From the NCBI GenBank assembly GCA_963816795.1, contig CAWFLT010000006.1, forward strand, positions 620,001 to 684,000: DNA of 64,000 nucleotides, in the 5' to 3' direction. Below the pieces are notes generated by a model that was given only the letters and a program-made list of their open reading frames with translations, searched no databases and was not told the origin of the DNA. The position numbers were made by a program, and so were the translations under genes. This stretch comes from CAWFLT01 sp963816795 (GTDB lineage Bacteria > Acidobacteriota > Vicinamibacteria > Vicinamibacterales > SCN-69-37). Below, piece by piece: positions 37,364-46,347 of the stretch (the stretch's first letter is position 1; each line of letters begins with the position of its first letter).

Positions 37364-38647
37364 ATGTCCAGGTTCTTCCGCTCCTCGAGTGCGTGTGCCG
37401 CTGCCAGCGCCGTTGTTGCCACGGCCCTCTGCTCACTCCCTGCCCCGGCGTTCGCACAGATTGCCGACCTCCTTCAGGTGCAGGCCACTCAGGCGACACG
37501 CGCGGAGGAGCACCGCGCCAGCCGGGAGGCCAAGGCGGCCAAGCTCGTCCCTGAACGGCGCTCGAAAATCGAAGGCGTCCTCTACCGGATTGACGAGGAC
37601 CTGCTCCTCCGGCGCATTTTCAGTCCGCCGCGCGGGATTCACGCGAGGGTGGGCGGCGTCGGCGAGGGCGGCGGGTTTGGCGGCGGTGCGGGTTACCAGT
37701 TCCTCGGCGTGCCAGTCGATTTCCGGACCTCGGCAGCCGCCTCTCTGAAGGGGTACGTCATCGCCGAGGGGTCGCTGCGCTTTCCGGGCACGCAAAGCGA
37801 GGATCTCTACACCTGGGCGAACGGACCTTACGTGGAGCTCTACGCGCGGTGGCGCGATGCTCCCCAGGAGGACTTCTGGGGGCTCGGGCCAGGCAGCCTC
37901 GAGGACGACCGATCGAACTTCGCGCAGCGGGAGACGTTCGTGCGCGTCACACCAGCCGTGCGGTGGGGCTATCTGACTGCCGGCGTGCACCTGGGATACC
38001 TCGATCCGTCGATCGGGAGCGGCACGGACACGAGCTTGCCGTCGACTGACGAGATCTTCGGGCCGGGAGAAGCCCCGGGCCTTGATGCCCAGCCGGCGTT
38101 CGGCGTGATCGAGCCCTTCGTGGAGTTCGCGACCCTCGATCGGGCGATCGATGATCGTGCCGGTGGCCGGTACCGGCTGACATTCACGCGATACACGGAT
38201 CGCGATCTCGACCAGTTCTCGTTCAATTCGTGGAACGTCGATCTCCGGCAGTTCATTACGTTCGTGCACGACACGCACACGCTCGCGCTCCGGGCGTGGG
38301 CGGCGGCGAGCGAGCCTTCGGACGGCGACAGTGTGCCGTTCTACCTCCAGCCCACTCTCGGCGGATCGCAATCGGTGCGGGGATTCCGGACGTTCCGCTT
38401 CCGCGATCGCAGCGCGCTCCTGATGCAGGCGGAGTACCGGTGGCGCATCAACGAGTTCGTGACCGGCGCCCTCTTCTACGACACCGGTGCGGTCGCACCG
38501 GCGCTTGAAGATATCGGACGGCTCGAGCGCGACTACGGCTTCGGCCTGCGCATCGGCAGCCGCTCGACGGTGGCGTTCAGGGTCGATATCGCATTCGGCG
38601 GTCGCGAAGGCACCCGCTTTCTCGTGAGGTTCGAGGATGTGTTCTGA
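37364..38647 (+). CDS. Omp85/BamA-type outer membrane beta-barrel protein
   Basis: 427 residues with signal peptide (SAVVATALCSLPAPAFAQ, to about 32). No POTRA domain is evident, only a short N-terminal segment rich in charged residues. The C-terminal barrel strands include the surface-antigen signature LGGSQSVRGFRTFRFRD (the VRGF motif of Omp85 lid loop) and ALLMQAEYRWRINEFVTGAL, ending FLVRFEDVF with terminal Phe. Such barrels insert or translocate outer membrane components. Its stop overlaps the next ORF by 11 bases, implying coupled synthesis. Confidence 0.82.
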   Translation: MSRFFRSSSACAAASAVVATALCSLPAPAFAQIADLLQVQATQATRAEEHRASREAKAAKLVPERRSKIEGVLYRIDEDLLLRRIFSPPRGIHARVGGVGEGGGFGGGAGYQFLGVPVDFRTSAAASLKGYVIAEGSLRFPGTQSEDLYTWANGPYVELYARWRDAPQEDFWGLGPGSLEDDRSNFAQRETFVRVTPAVRWGYLTAGVHLGYLDPSIGSGTDTSLPSTDEIFGPGEAPGLDAQPAFGVIEPFVEFATLDRAIDDRAGGRYRLTFTRYTDRDLDQFSFNSWNVDLRQFITFVHDTHTLALRAWAAASEPSDGDSVPFYLQPTLGGSQSVRGFRTFRFRDRSALLMQAEYRWRINEFVTGALFYDTGAVAPALEDIGRLERDYGFGLRIGSRSTVAFRVDIAFGGREGTRFLVRFEDVF

Positions 38648-40316
38648 AGCGCTGAGGCGTGTTGCGGCCATCGTGTGCGTTGTCGCGGCCGCCGCCGGCG
38701 TGGGCGCGGGCGCGGCCGGCCAGGCCGCGCGGGCGGCGCTGAAGTTCTTCCCTGACGATCCGATTTCGCGCGATGACGACACGGCAATGGATGCGAGCGG
38801 CATCAAGGAGCTCGAGCTCTCGGAGTCCTACGACTTCCTGATCAACACGTTCGCGACGAAAAGCGACCGCGAGCCGATCCCCGCCGTCAACGTGAACACC
38901 CTGGACGAAGTGCCGGACTCGAGCTGGTTCACCAACCGCATCGGCGTCCGCGATCTGCCGCTCACGGAGATCGCCCGGGGACCGAGCAAGTTCGAACGCC
39001 TCGACGCCGTGGACTGGGTGGTGACCCGCGGCAAGGGTCCAGGGGGGTTTCATCCGGGCTTCGTGGCGCAGCACCCGGGCGACCCGAGTCAACTGTTTCA
39101 GCTCGAAGTCGATCCGGTTGATCACCCGCAGTTGGCCACTGGCGCCGAGCTGATTGGCACACTGGTGTACCACGCGCTCGGGTATCACGTGGAGGACGTC
39201 TATCTGATCAGGGTAGATCCGGCCAGGATCACGATCTCCGACAAGGCCACCATCCGCGACGCCTCGGGACGGCGCCGCTTCAACCAGCGCGACCTCGATG
39301 CGATTCTGCGCCTGGCGGCGCGCGACCGTGATGGGCGCGTGTACTTCTCCGCCACGCGCTTCCACGAGGGCGAACCGGTCGGGAACTTCCAGTACCACGG
39401 CACCCGGAGCGACGACCCGAACGACATCCACCCGCACGAGCACCGCCGCGAGTTGCGCGCGAATCGTGTGTTTGCCGCCTGGCTGGCGCACGACGACTCG
39501 CGGGCCGTCAACACCCTGGACCTCCTGGTTGCGGCGAACGGGCGCAAGCACGTCCGCCACTACATGTACGACTTCGGCGCCATTCTGGGCAGTGCGACCC
39601 GGTTCGCCGAACCGCCGTCGAGCAACCACGAGACGTACCTCGATAAGAACGCGAGCCTCGCCGCCCTGGCAAGCTTCGGCTTCGCCATCCCGCGCTATCT
39701 CCGCGTGCCCCGCGCCGATGGACCGCCCTCGGCCGGTGCGCTCGACAGCACATCGTTCGATCCGGTGCGATGGAAGCCGAACTACCCGAACACTGCGTTC
39801 GCGAACATGCGTCCGGACGATGCGTTCTGGGGGGCGCGACTGGTGGCACGGTTCTCCGACGACGCGATTCGCACGATTGTCGATCAGGTGCAGTTCGACG
39901 ATCCGTTGGCGGCCGGGCACATCACCCGTGTGCTGATCGAGCGTCGCAACGCCATTGCCCGCGTCTGGCTGAACGGCGTGAACCCCGTCGTGGGTCCGCG
40001 CCTCGCCGCCGACGGCACGTTGACGTTCCAGAACGCGGCGGTCGCGGCGGGCGCCGCCACGCCCGGAAAGGGCTACACGGTGAGCTGGTCGAGATACGAC
40101 AACGGCTCGCAAAAGGCTGAAGTCGTCGGCGACTCACTGCAGGTGATACAGGAGCGCGCGGCGGCGCCGCCGGGGCTGCTCGCCAGTGGGGAGTTCGTGC
40201 TGGCGACGATCCGCGGCGAGCATCCGGATCATCCTGGCTGGCGGCAGCCGGTCCAGGTGTACTTTCGCCGCGCGGCAGCGGGGTGGGACACCGTCGGAAT
40301 CATCCGTCAGCCCTGA
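38637..40316 (+). CDS. Exported protein of unknown function with possible kinase-like (CotH/HipA-type) fold
   Basis: 559 residues starting at ATG 38637, inside the end of the barrel gene. A signal peptide (VAAIVCVVAAAAGVGAGAAG) precedes a region with sparse kinase-like landmarks: LFQLEVDP (153-160) and an acidic helix LATGAELIGTLVYHALGYHV (167-185), then HDDSRAVNTLDLL with D287 and N292 spaced as in HRDxxxxN, and YDFG at 311-314. These echo atypical kinases such as CotH and HipA, but the strand that should hold the ATP Lys has Glu-Val instead. The rest (about 330-559) is mixed alpha/beta. Function unproven; could be a secreted protein kinase, a pseudokinase or something unrelated. Confidence 0.7.
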   Translation: MCSEALRRVAAIVCVVAAAAGVGAGAAGQAARAALKFFPDDPISRDDDTAMDASGIKELELSESYDFLINTFATKSDREPIPAVNVNTLDEVPDSSWFTNRIGVRDLPLTEIARGPSKFERLDAVDWVVTRGKGPGGFHPGFVAQHPGDPSQLFQLEVDPVDHPQLATGAELIGTLVYHALGYHVEDVYLIRVDPARITISDKATIRDASGRRRFNQRDLDAILRLAARDRDGRVYFSATRFHEGEPVGNFQYHGTRSDDPNDIHPHEHRRELRANRVFAAWLAHDDSRAVNTLDLLVAANGRKHVRHYMYDFGAILGSATRFAEPPSSNHETYLDKNASLAALASFGFAIPRYLRVPRADGPPSAGALDSTSFDPVRWKPNYPNTAFANMRPDDAFWGARLVARFSDDAIRTIVDQVQFDDPLAAGHITRVLIERRNAIARVWLNGVNPVVGPRLAADGTLTFQNAAVAAGAATPGKGYTVSWSRYDNGSQKAEVVGDSLQVIQERAAAPPGLLASGEFVLATIRGEHPDHPGWRQPVQVYFRRAAAGWDTVGIIRQP

Positions 40317-40354
40317 GCCTGGCCACGCCGATCGTGGCGTGGAGCCAGGGCTGA
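40307..40354. terminator. Bidirectional hairpin terminator
   Basis: Nested stems TCAGCCCTG/CAGGGCTGA (40307-40315, 40346-40354) and CCACGCC/GGCGTGG (40323-40329, 40336-40342). It includes the upstream stop codon and separates convergent genes; A run TCAAAAA follows on the plus side (40361), giving TTTTT for the minus transcript. Confidence 0.7.
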
Positions 40355-40360
40355 TGCTCG

Positions 40361-41726
40361 TCAAAAAGCGAGGACCACCTGGACCATCGGCACCCAGCCG
40401 GTCATCCCTGCGGTATACGGAGTAAAGGCCCCGCTATAAGGAGCTCGGTTGACGCGGAACAGCTCTGTGGTTAACCACAGTCGCTCGGTCGGAAGGTAAT
40501 GCCACTTGGCCCCGCCGCCATACTCCCAGGAGTCGCCGAACTCCCCGTGCACCCACGATCCGCGGCCGTACAGCATCACCTTCTTCGGCTTGACGAAGAA
40601 CCCCGCCGAGATCTCCGCGCCGTGGTCGAATGTGGATGCGACGGGAAGCGGGCCGTCGGCGTCGAAATCGTTCAGCCAACGCATGAAGTACTGCCCGTTG
40701 ACCGCCAGCCCGTTCCATTTGAGACCGCCGTCGATCGCCCACATCCTGTACGTCGCCTCGTTGACCGTGACATCCGGCGCAAACGCGCCGGTCGAGAAGG
40801 TCAGCACGCCGTCGGAGTTGTACAGTGACGTGTTCTCGGGACTCGATTGATCGAGATTTGAAAACCGGTCCTCCCGGGATCTGGTGATACGACGTGCCGA
40901 TTCGAGTGCGAACCTTCTTCGTGGCGAAATAGTCGTCGTACATGTTGCGTGACTTTGCCGGGTTCCCCGTAGGGTCCCGTCGGTTCCCACCAGACGCTGC
41001 CGGAAAACGCCAGATGCGTATCGATCTTGTTGGCCGAGATATTCAGGGTATTGAGACCGTTGCCGACGAACGCCAGATAGTTCAACCCGTTCACGGGTTC
41101 TCCGCTGGCCCAGACTCCCTGCGTGAACCCGGGGCGGAAGAAGTTGTCCGCCATGGTCCTGTCGGTTGACGCAAAGAACGGGAACGTGTTGACCAGCGAT
41201 CGACTGCCTGGAACGCCGGTGTAACCAGCCATGATCGTGAGGGCCTTGTTGAATTGCCAGCCGATGTTGCTGGCAATGACGATCGACGCGGCGCCGGCGG
41301 ACGTCCAGACGGTGAAGCTGTAGCGCGCCCGCTGGTCGAAAATGTAGCCGCCCAGGATGAACATCGCGCGGTTGACGGTGATGTCGTTGCGCTTGTTCAC
41401 GTCGCGCGTCACGCCCAGGTGGTCGGTGAACGTCTCGTCGCTGTTCTGCGTGTTGAGATATCGGAGCTGCGTGTTGATGTTGAACTTCAGCAGGAACGGC
41501 ACCTTGGCGTCTTCAGGCGTTTCCCAGATGACGATGCCATCTCTATAGCGTTCGGTGTTCGTCTGCGGTGCGGATGTCGCCTGTACGGTCGTCGTTGTTG
41601 CAGGAGTCTGTGCTGCGGAGTCTGTGCGGAGGCAGACGTCGTGAAGAACGTCACCGACGTCCACGCCAGTGCCACTGAAGCCGTCACGAATGCGCGGCGT
41701 ATCGACACGTGCAATGTCCCCACCAT
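40361..41726 (-). CDS. Porin of the phosphate-selective OprO/OprP type, frameshifted
   Basis: Starts at ATG 41726 (MVGTLHVSIRRAFVTASVAL) with signal peptide ending near SASAQ. After a short linker the barrel begins DAKVPFLLKFNINTQLRYLN and NRAMFILGGYIFDQRARYSF. Later strands include FFRPGFTQGVWASGEPVNGL, FAFSGSVWWEPTG-like text and the end MTGWVPMVQVVLAF with terminal Phe. The text resembles OprO/OprP-family porins, so anion uptake is plausible. Frame changes near 41600, 40960 and 40880 are bridged for a length of about 455 codons. Divergent genes flank it through strong hairpins on both sides. Confidence 0.75.
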
Positions 41727-41760
41727 CTCGAAATGAATGGAAGCACCGGCGATGTGCGAC

Positions 41761-41859
41761 ACTCACCAGGCCACGGACGTTCTGCCGTGGCGTGGTGAGT
41801 CATCGCCGGAAGCAAGGGGCTCCTGCGGAACGATCCGCAGGCTGAGGAGCGAGGAGCCC
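41761..41859. terminator. Two consecutive hairpins after the serine dehydratase gene
   Basis: Hairpin one: ACTCACC..GCCACGG (41761-41776) with CCGTGGC..GGTGAGT (41785-41800). Hairpin two: GGGCTCC/CCTGCGG (41817-41828) with CCGCAGG (41835-41841) and GGAGCCC (41853-41859). Both lie within 105 bases of the dehydratase stop; no clean T tract, so likely 3' end structures or Rho-assisted termination. Confidence 0.55.
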
Positions 41860-41864
41860 TTCGA

Positions 41865-43542
41865 TCAGCAGAGCGTGACGGAGAGGGCGAGGCCAGCCTC
41901 GCTGGTTTCCTTGTACTTGCTGTTCATGTCCTTGGCGGTCTCGGCCAGCGCCGCCACGGTGGCGTCGAAGTTGACGCGGTGCCTGGACGCGATCTCGTTG
42001 CTCGCGATCGCGTAGGCGGTCCAGGCCTTGACGGCGCCGAATGCGCACCGCTCGATGCACGGCACCTGCACGTAACCGGCGACCGGGTCGCAGGTCATGC
42101 CCAGGTGATGCTCCAGCGCCGATTCGGCCGCATTCTCGACCACCAGCGACGGTGCGTCGTACGCCGTCGCCGATCAATGCCGCCGCCATCGACGACGCGA
42201 CGCCGATCTCGGCCTGGCAGCCGCCCTCGGCCGCCGACAGCGTCGCATGGTGCTTGCAGAGGTAGCCGACCGCCGCCGCCGCGAGCATGCCCTCACGGAC
42301 CTTCTGCCGATCGACTTTCCGGACCTCGAGGAGCGCATAGACCAACGACGGCATGACGCCGGCGGACCCGCCGGTCGGCGCCGTGATCACGAGGTGGCCG
42401 CGCCCGTTTTCCTCGGACGCCGCGATCGCAAATGCCGACAGCGCGCCGATACCGCGGTCTGCCTGATACTTGTCGTCCATGGCGCGCTTGTAGACGGTGG
42501 CGGCCTTGCTGTGCAGTTTGATCGGGCCGGGCAGCACGTCGTCTTCCGGCATCGACAGCCCCGACTTCACCGTCGCGACCATGGCGTTGATGATCTTGTC
42601 GGTGAAGGCGTAGACCTCCTCTTCCGTCCTGCCCGCGATCGACATCTCGTTGGCCAGCATGATCTTGGCGATCGTGGTCTTGTTGGTGTCGGCGTGGTTC
42701 CGCAGTTCCTTCATCGTCCGGAACGGGTATTTCGGCGGGTTCTTCTTCGGCGGCGTATACCCTTTCCACTCGATGAATCCGCCGCCCACGGAGTAGTACT
42801 CCTGCTCGAGCAACACCTCGTTGCCGGCGAGGAGCTTGACCGTCATCGTGTTCGGGTGCTTGAAGTCGCCCTTGGTGGCATCGTAGATGACGTCCTTGAG
42901 GCTCACATCGATGGACTTGTCGCCGAGCTTGACCGGGAACACCTGGTCGGGCTTGTCGCGCAGGCCGTCGAGGAATTTCGGGTCGACCGTGGCCGGTTCT
43001 TTCCCGACCAGCCCGGCGAGCGCGGCGCGTTCCGTGCCGTGTCCCTTGCCGGTCGCGCTGAGGCTGCCGAACAAGTTCACCTGCAGCTTCGTCGCCTTGG
43101 CGAGCTTGTCGGCCGGCAGTTTGGCGGCCTGCTGGTAGAAGTCGTAGGTAATGCGCATCGGACCAATCGTGTGCGAGCTGGATGGGCCCGGGCCCACCTT
43201 GTAGAACTCGTCCACGGTGGTCAAGACCGGTCCCTGACCCTTCTTCACGACGTTGAGGTCCGGCGCGAGCGGCGGCGCCGATGCCGCAGCCTGGGGCGGC
43301 GCCGGCACTGTGGCGGCCGCCTTCGACGTTCTCTCGGCGTCCGAGACAGAGCAACCCGTCATCACGGCGGCAGCACCGCCGACAGCACTTCGGATCAGGA
43401 AATGACGGCGATCCACGCCGGCTGGAACCTCCCGTGAGAGCAATGGGCGTGTATCCGCGAGCGGATCTTCCCGAAAGACGTCACGGGGTTTCTCTGTAGA
43501 GCTGAGACTGTCAGCCGATTTCTCGTTTTCTTTGCGTGACAT
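41865..43542 (-). CDS. sdaA: L-serine dehydratase (iron-sulfur type) with Tat-like N-terminal signal, one frameshift
   Basis: About 559 codons; both standard domains of bacterial L-serine ammonia-lyase (serine to pyruvate and ammonia) are present: YKVGPGPSSSHTIGPMRITY (beta domain) and GHLVITAPTGGSAGVMPSLV, GYLCKHHATLSAAEGGCQAE (alpha domain). The [4Fe-4S] cysteines are in EGGCQAE, GMTCDPVAG and VPCIERC. Unusually the protein begins with a charged leader and VDRRHFLIRSAVGGAAAVMT then GCS: a twin-arginine motif (R45 R46) and a possible lipobox Cys at 64. This predicts export of a pre-folded Fe-S enzyme. A shift near 42168 joins the halves. Upstream is the tubulin-like operon on the same strand (188 bases away). 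Confidence 0.85.
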
Positions 43543-43730
43543 CGTGCACCTGCTCCTTTATGAACCCTTCGCGGTGGCCGACATTATCACAGCGCCGCGA
43601 AGGCCATCACCGCTACCGGCGCCTCGTGTGCCAGAGCTTTGTAGCCCAGAATCATACCTGTTTTCGTCTGCACGGTTCGGGGAAGTCTCGATTATCTGGT
43701 CCGGTGGATTTCCTCAGGGATCCGTTGATA

Positions 43731-45380
43731 TTAGGAATGCCGGAACGGCTGCATGAGCACCGTCAATCGCGATGTGTTCGCCGCCTCCGGTGCGGGCGTA
43801 AACTCGAATCGACTCAACGCGTCCTCGCCCCAGAACGTGGCGATCGTCACCAGGAGCTGAAGATCGGCCCGGATGGCATCCGGCAGCGGCGTCTCGGTCA
43901 TCAACCGCTGACGTTGGTCATGCGTCATCTCGCCGACGTGCAGAATGCGGCGCCCAGTCCTGACCGCATGGTTGGGAATCGTCACCTGTTCGACCAGCAC
44001 GTTGAGGATGTGGTCCTTCCATTCCCGGGAAAGGCGCGCAAAGACCGACCGGAACCAGAAAGTCCGAAGGAGCTTCCTCAGTTCTTGAACGTCCATCGAC
44101 GTGTCGCACGAAGCGCCACTCGCTGCCAACCTGAGCGCGGCGGAATCGCCGCGGTTGACGGCGAGCGCAAACTCCCAGAACGTGGAAAACGAGGGCGTCG
44201 CCGCGGGACGGCTGGGCGGCGCCACACTGGGGACCGGCGCGACACTGGGGACCGGCGCCGCACTGGGGACCGGCGCGACATCGTCGGCCGCCGCGGCCAC
44301 CGCCAACGGAATCTCGGCAGCCTTCGAAGGAACGACACGCAGCGGGATCGTCTCCGCGCTCCAGGCAACGTCGACCGGCGCATGATGGCCGGTGTACTCG
44401 GAAAATACGGTCGTCACACCCCACGGACGCGGCGCGTGAAACGTCCGCATGTATAGAGGATTGTAGGGACTCTCGGCAGCAGTGCCGACAGCCAGCGCCG
44501 CAAGCTGCCCCTTGATCTTGCCGTCGACGACATTCGACCAGTCTCCCTGAATGCACACGAGAGACGTCCCGGCCGGTCCGTTGAAGCTGCAGTACGGATT
44601 GGCCCAGCAGCTTCGCGCCGCAGCCTGAATCTGATCGTCGCCGGGTTCGTGGCCAACGGGCGGATCGAGCTCGGAAAAACCGATTCGCAGCCTGCCTGCA
44701 CCCGCGAACAGGGTCGACAGGTCAGACGGGTCGACCTGCGACAGATCCCACAGAACGTAGAGCAGTCCACGGAGTCCTCTGGCGATCGGGACGTTCATGC
44801 GTTCCCACACGATCGACTGGGGCTCTGGATCGGCGTCCGCATACCCGCGGTCGTTCAGGATCTCCATCAGCCGGATTCCCGCCGAATCGAATCGGTCAGC
44901 GACACCCAGCGCGTGATCGTAGCGCCGCTTTTCCACCTCATGCCGTTCGAAGGACGGGCGAACGAAGATGGGAATCACGAGCTTCTTCTGCTCCCGCGCC
45001 ATCTGCGCGAGCGGAAAAATCGTGCCGGCGCCCGTGCCCTTTCCACCGGTGCCAACAATGATGATCACCGAATGTGTGCTCAGAAGTGACTCGACGTCTT
45101 TCCGTGACTCCTCCAGCGCCTGTCTCGCGAGCTCGGGATTGTGCATCGAGCCGAGACGCCGCGTTGTCGTCGCACCGATGACCAGCCGCTCTTCTTTCGG
45201 CACATCGGCCAGCGAGAATTCATTGGTATCGAGAAACCGGGTGGTCACGGCTCGCCTGAGCCGCTCCGCGTACCTCGAATCGATTTTCTGCGTAACGATC
45301 AGATCCCGGCGAAACAACGCTTTCAGTGAGCGCAGGATGTTGCCGCCGCCACCGCCCGAGCTGAGAAGAAGAATATTCAC
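43731..45380 (-). CDS. Divergent tubulin/FtsZ-like GTPase
   Basis: 549 residues from GTG 45380, intact. Nucleotide loops match the tubulin/FtsZ fold: T1 SSGGGGGNILRSL (GGGGGN at 9-14), T3 LGSMHNPELARQALEE (77-91), T4 GTGGKGTGAGT (110-120). The T7 catalytic segment is QVDPSDLSTLF (215-225), keeping the two Asp (217, 220) of FtsZ NxDxxD but with Gln for Asn. Typical C-terminal interaction motif of FtsZ is absent; instead a VPSAAPVPSVAPVPS linker (371-386) leads to a helical domain (396-549). This is not cell-division FtsZ but a divergent FtsZ-like protein. It overlaps the preceding LysM gene by four bases (GTGA) and so is translated with it. Confidence 0.82.
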   Translation of the reverse strand: MNILLLSSGGGGGNILRSLKALFRRDLIVTQKIDSRYAERLRRAVTTRFLDTNEFSLADVPKEERLVIGATTTRRLGSMHNPELARQALEESRKDVESLLSTHSVIIIVGTGGKGTGAGTIFPLAQMAREQKKLVIPIFVRPSFERHEVEKRRYDHALGVADRFDSAGIRLMEILNDRGYADADPEPQSIVWERMNVPIARGLRGLLYVLWDLSQVDPSDLSTLFAGAGRLRIGFSELDPPVGHEPGDDQIQAAARSCWANPYCSFNGPAGTSLVCIQGDWSNVVDGKIKGQLAALAVGTAAESPYNPLYMRTFHAPRPWGVTTVFSEYTGHHAPVDVAWSAETIPLRVVPSKAAEIPLAVAAAADDVAPVPSAAPVPSVAPVPSVAPPSRPAATPSFSTFWEFALAVNRGDSAALRLAASGASCDTSMDVQELRKLLRTFWFRSVFARLSREWKDHILNVLVEQVTIPNHAVRTGRRILHVGEMTHDQRQRLMTETPLPDAIRADLQLLVTIATFWGEDALSRFEFTPAPEAANTSRLTVLMQPFRHS

Positions 45381-46207
45381 GACACACCTTCCTGTGACCG
45401 ACGGTTTCCAATCGAAAAGGGGATGACCACCCACGGCCCCTCCGAGCGGAGGGGACCATTCACAAATGACCGATCTCGCGAGACCGGCTCGTTTTTCAGG
45501 AGGCGCAGCACCCGCTCGACGTCGTACTCCACGTTTCTCCTGTGGTCGACGAGATTCGGATAGATCCGCCTGTTGGCTGGTGCTACCAGCACCTCGAAGC
45601 GATGGCGGGCCGGCGCGCATCGCATCCTCGACCTGATGGGCGGCTCAGCAAGGTGCCTGCGAAACAGCGGCCGTTCGAACTCGGAAATGAACTGGCCGCC
45701 AAATCGCTTCATGATGTCGAGCGTTGCCCGTCTCTGGTCGACGTACCGTCGCGCCTCGACCCACGCCAGCGGCAGCACTGAACCAATCACGAAGAGCAGG
45801 GCGGCCCACAGGATGTTGCGATCGACGACGCTCGTTGGAGGCACGACTGGTGGAGGGGAAGAAGCGAGATGCTCGAGCGGCTGCGCGGACGCACGGCGGA
45901 GCCTCTCCGCCGCCACACAGGCATACCAACCAGATTGAATGTCGTCGTAGCGGGACTTCGGTACGAAGGTCGAGGTGTTCGGGTTCACGATCTGAAACCA
46001 CGCCTGATGCCGGTTGTGCGTGTTGCCAGTGAATCGCTGAGCGAGGCGCGCGGCCGTGTCCCCAGGCCGGACCGTGAAGCACGTCAACCGCTGCCCGAAG
46101 ACAGGCGTCGAGGCGGTCACCATGACCAGAACAAGCGGCAGGGCTCGAAATTTCGAGGGCACTGACCTGAAAGCTCGACCAGGATCGGGATGAATGGAGG
46201 TGTGCAA
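45377..46207 (-). CDS. LysM-like domain membrane protein, partner of tubulin-like GTPase
   Basis: 276 residues. A signal segment (RALPLVLVMVTASTPVFGQ, about 21-39) precedes a LysM-like domain (LTCFTVRPGDTAARLAQRFT, then FQIVNPNTSTFVPKS, 41-85) that would bind peptidoglycan glycan strands. After a Pro-rich linker comes one membrane helix (NILWAALLFVIGSVLPLAWV, 131-150) and a C-terminal cytoplasmic-type domain (residues 155-276) of unknown fold. This topology puts the sugar-binding part outside and the C-domain next to the GTPase. Start alternatives inside the signal region exist. Overlap with the GTPase gene is four bases; together they look like a dedicated two-gene module. Confidence 0.78.
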   Translation of the reverse strand: MHTSIHPDPGRAFRSVPSKFRALPLVLVMVTASTPVFGQRLTCFTVRPGDTAARLAQRFTGNTHNRHQAWFQIVNPNTSTFVPKSRYDDIQSGWYACVAAERLRRASAQPLEHLASSPPPVVPPTSVVDRNILWAALLFVIGSVLPLAWVEARRYVDQRRATLDIMKRFGGQFISEFERPLFRRHLAEPPIRSRMRCAPARHRFEVLVAPANRRIYPNLVDHRRNVEYDVERVLRLLKNEPVSRDRSFVNGPLRSEGPWVVIPFSIGNRRSQEGVS

Positions 46208-46347
46208 GAGCTGCGCCGTCTGACACCGTCGACGGCAGGCGCGGGGCTGTCTGCCTTGGAGGGCAGCGCTGACTCACCGGGAGGACGACTCGCCGTCGCC
46301 GCGTATTTGAAAGGCAGCTGAACAATCATTTGGAGCAGAATGTCGGG

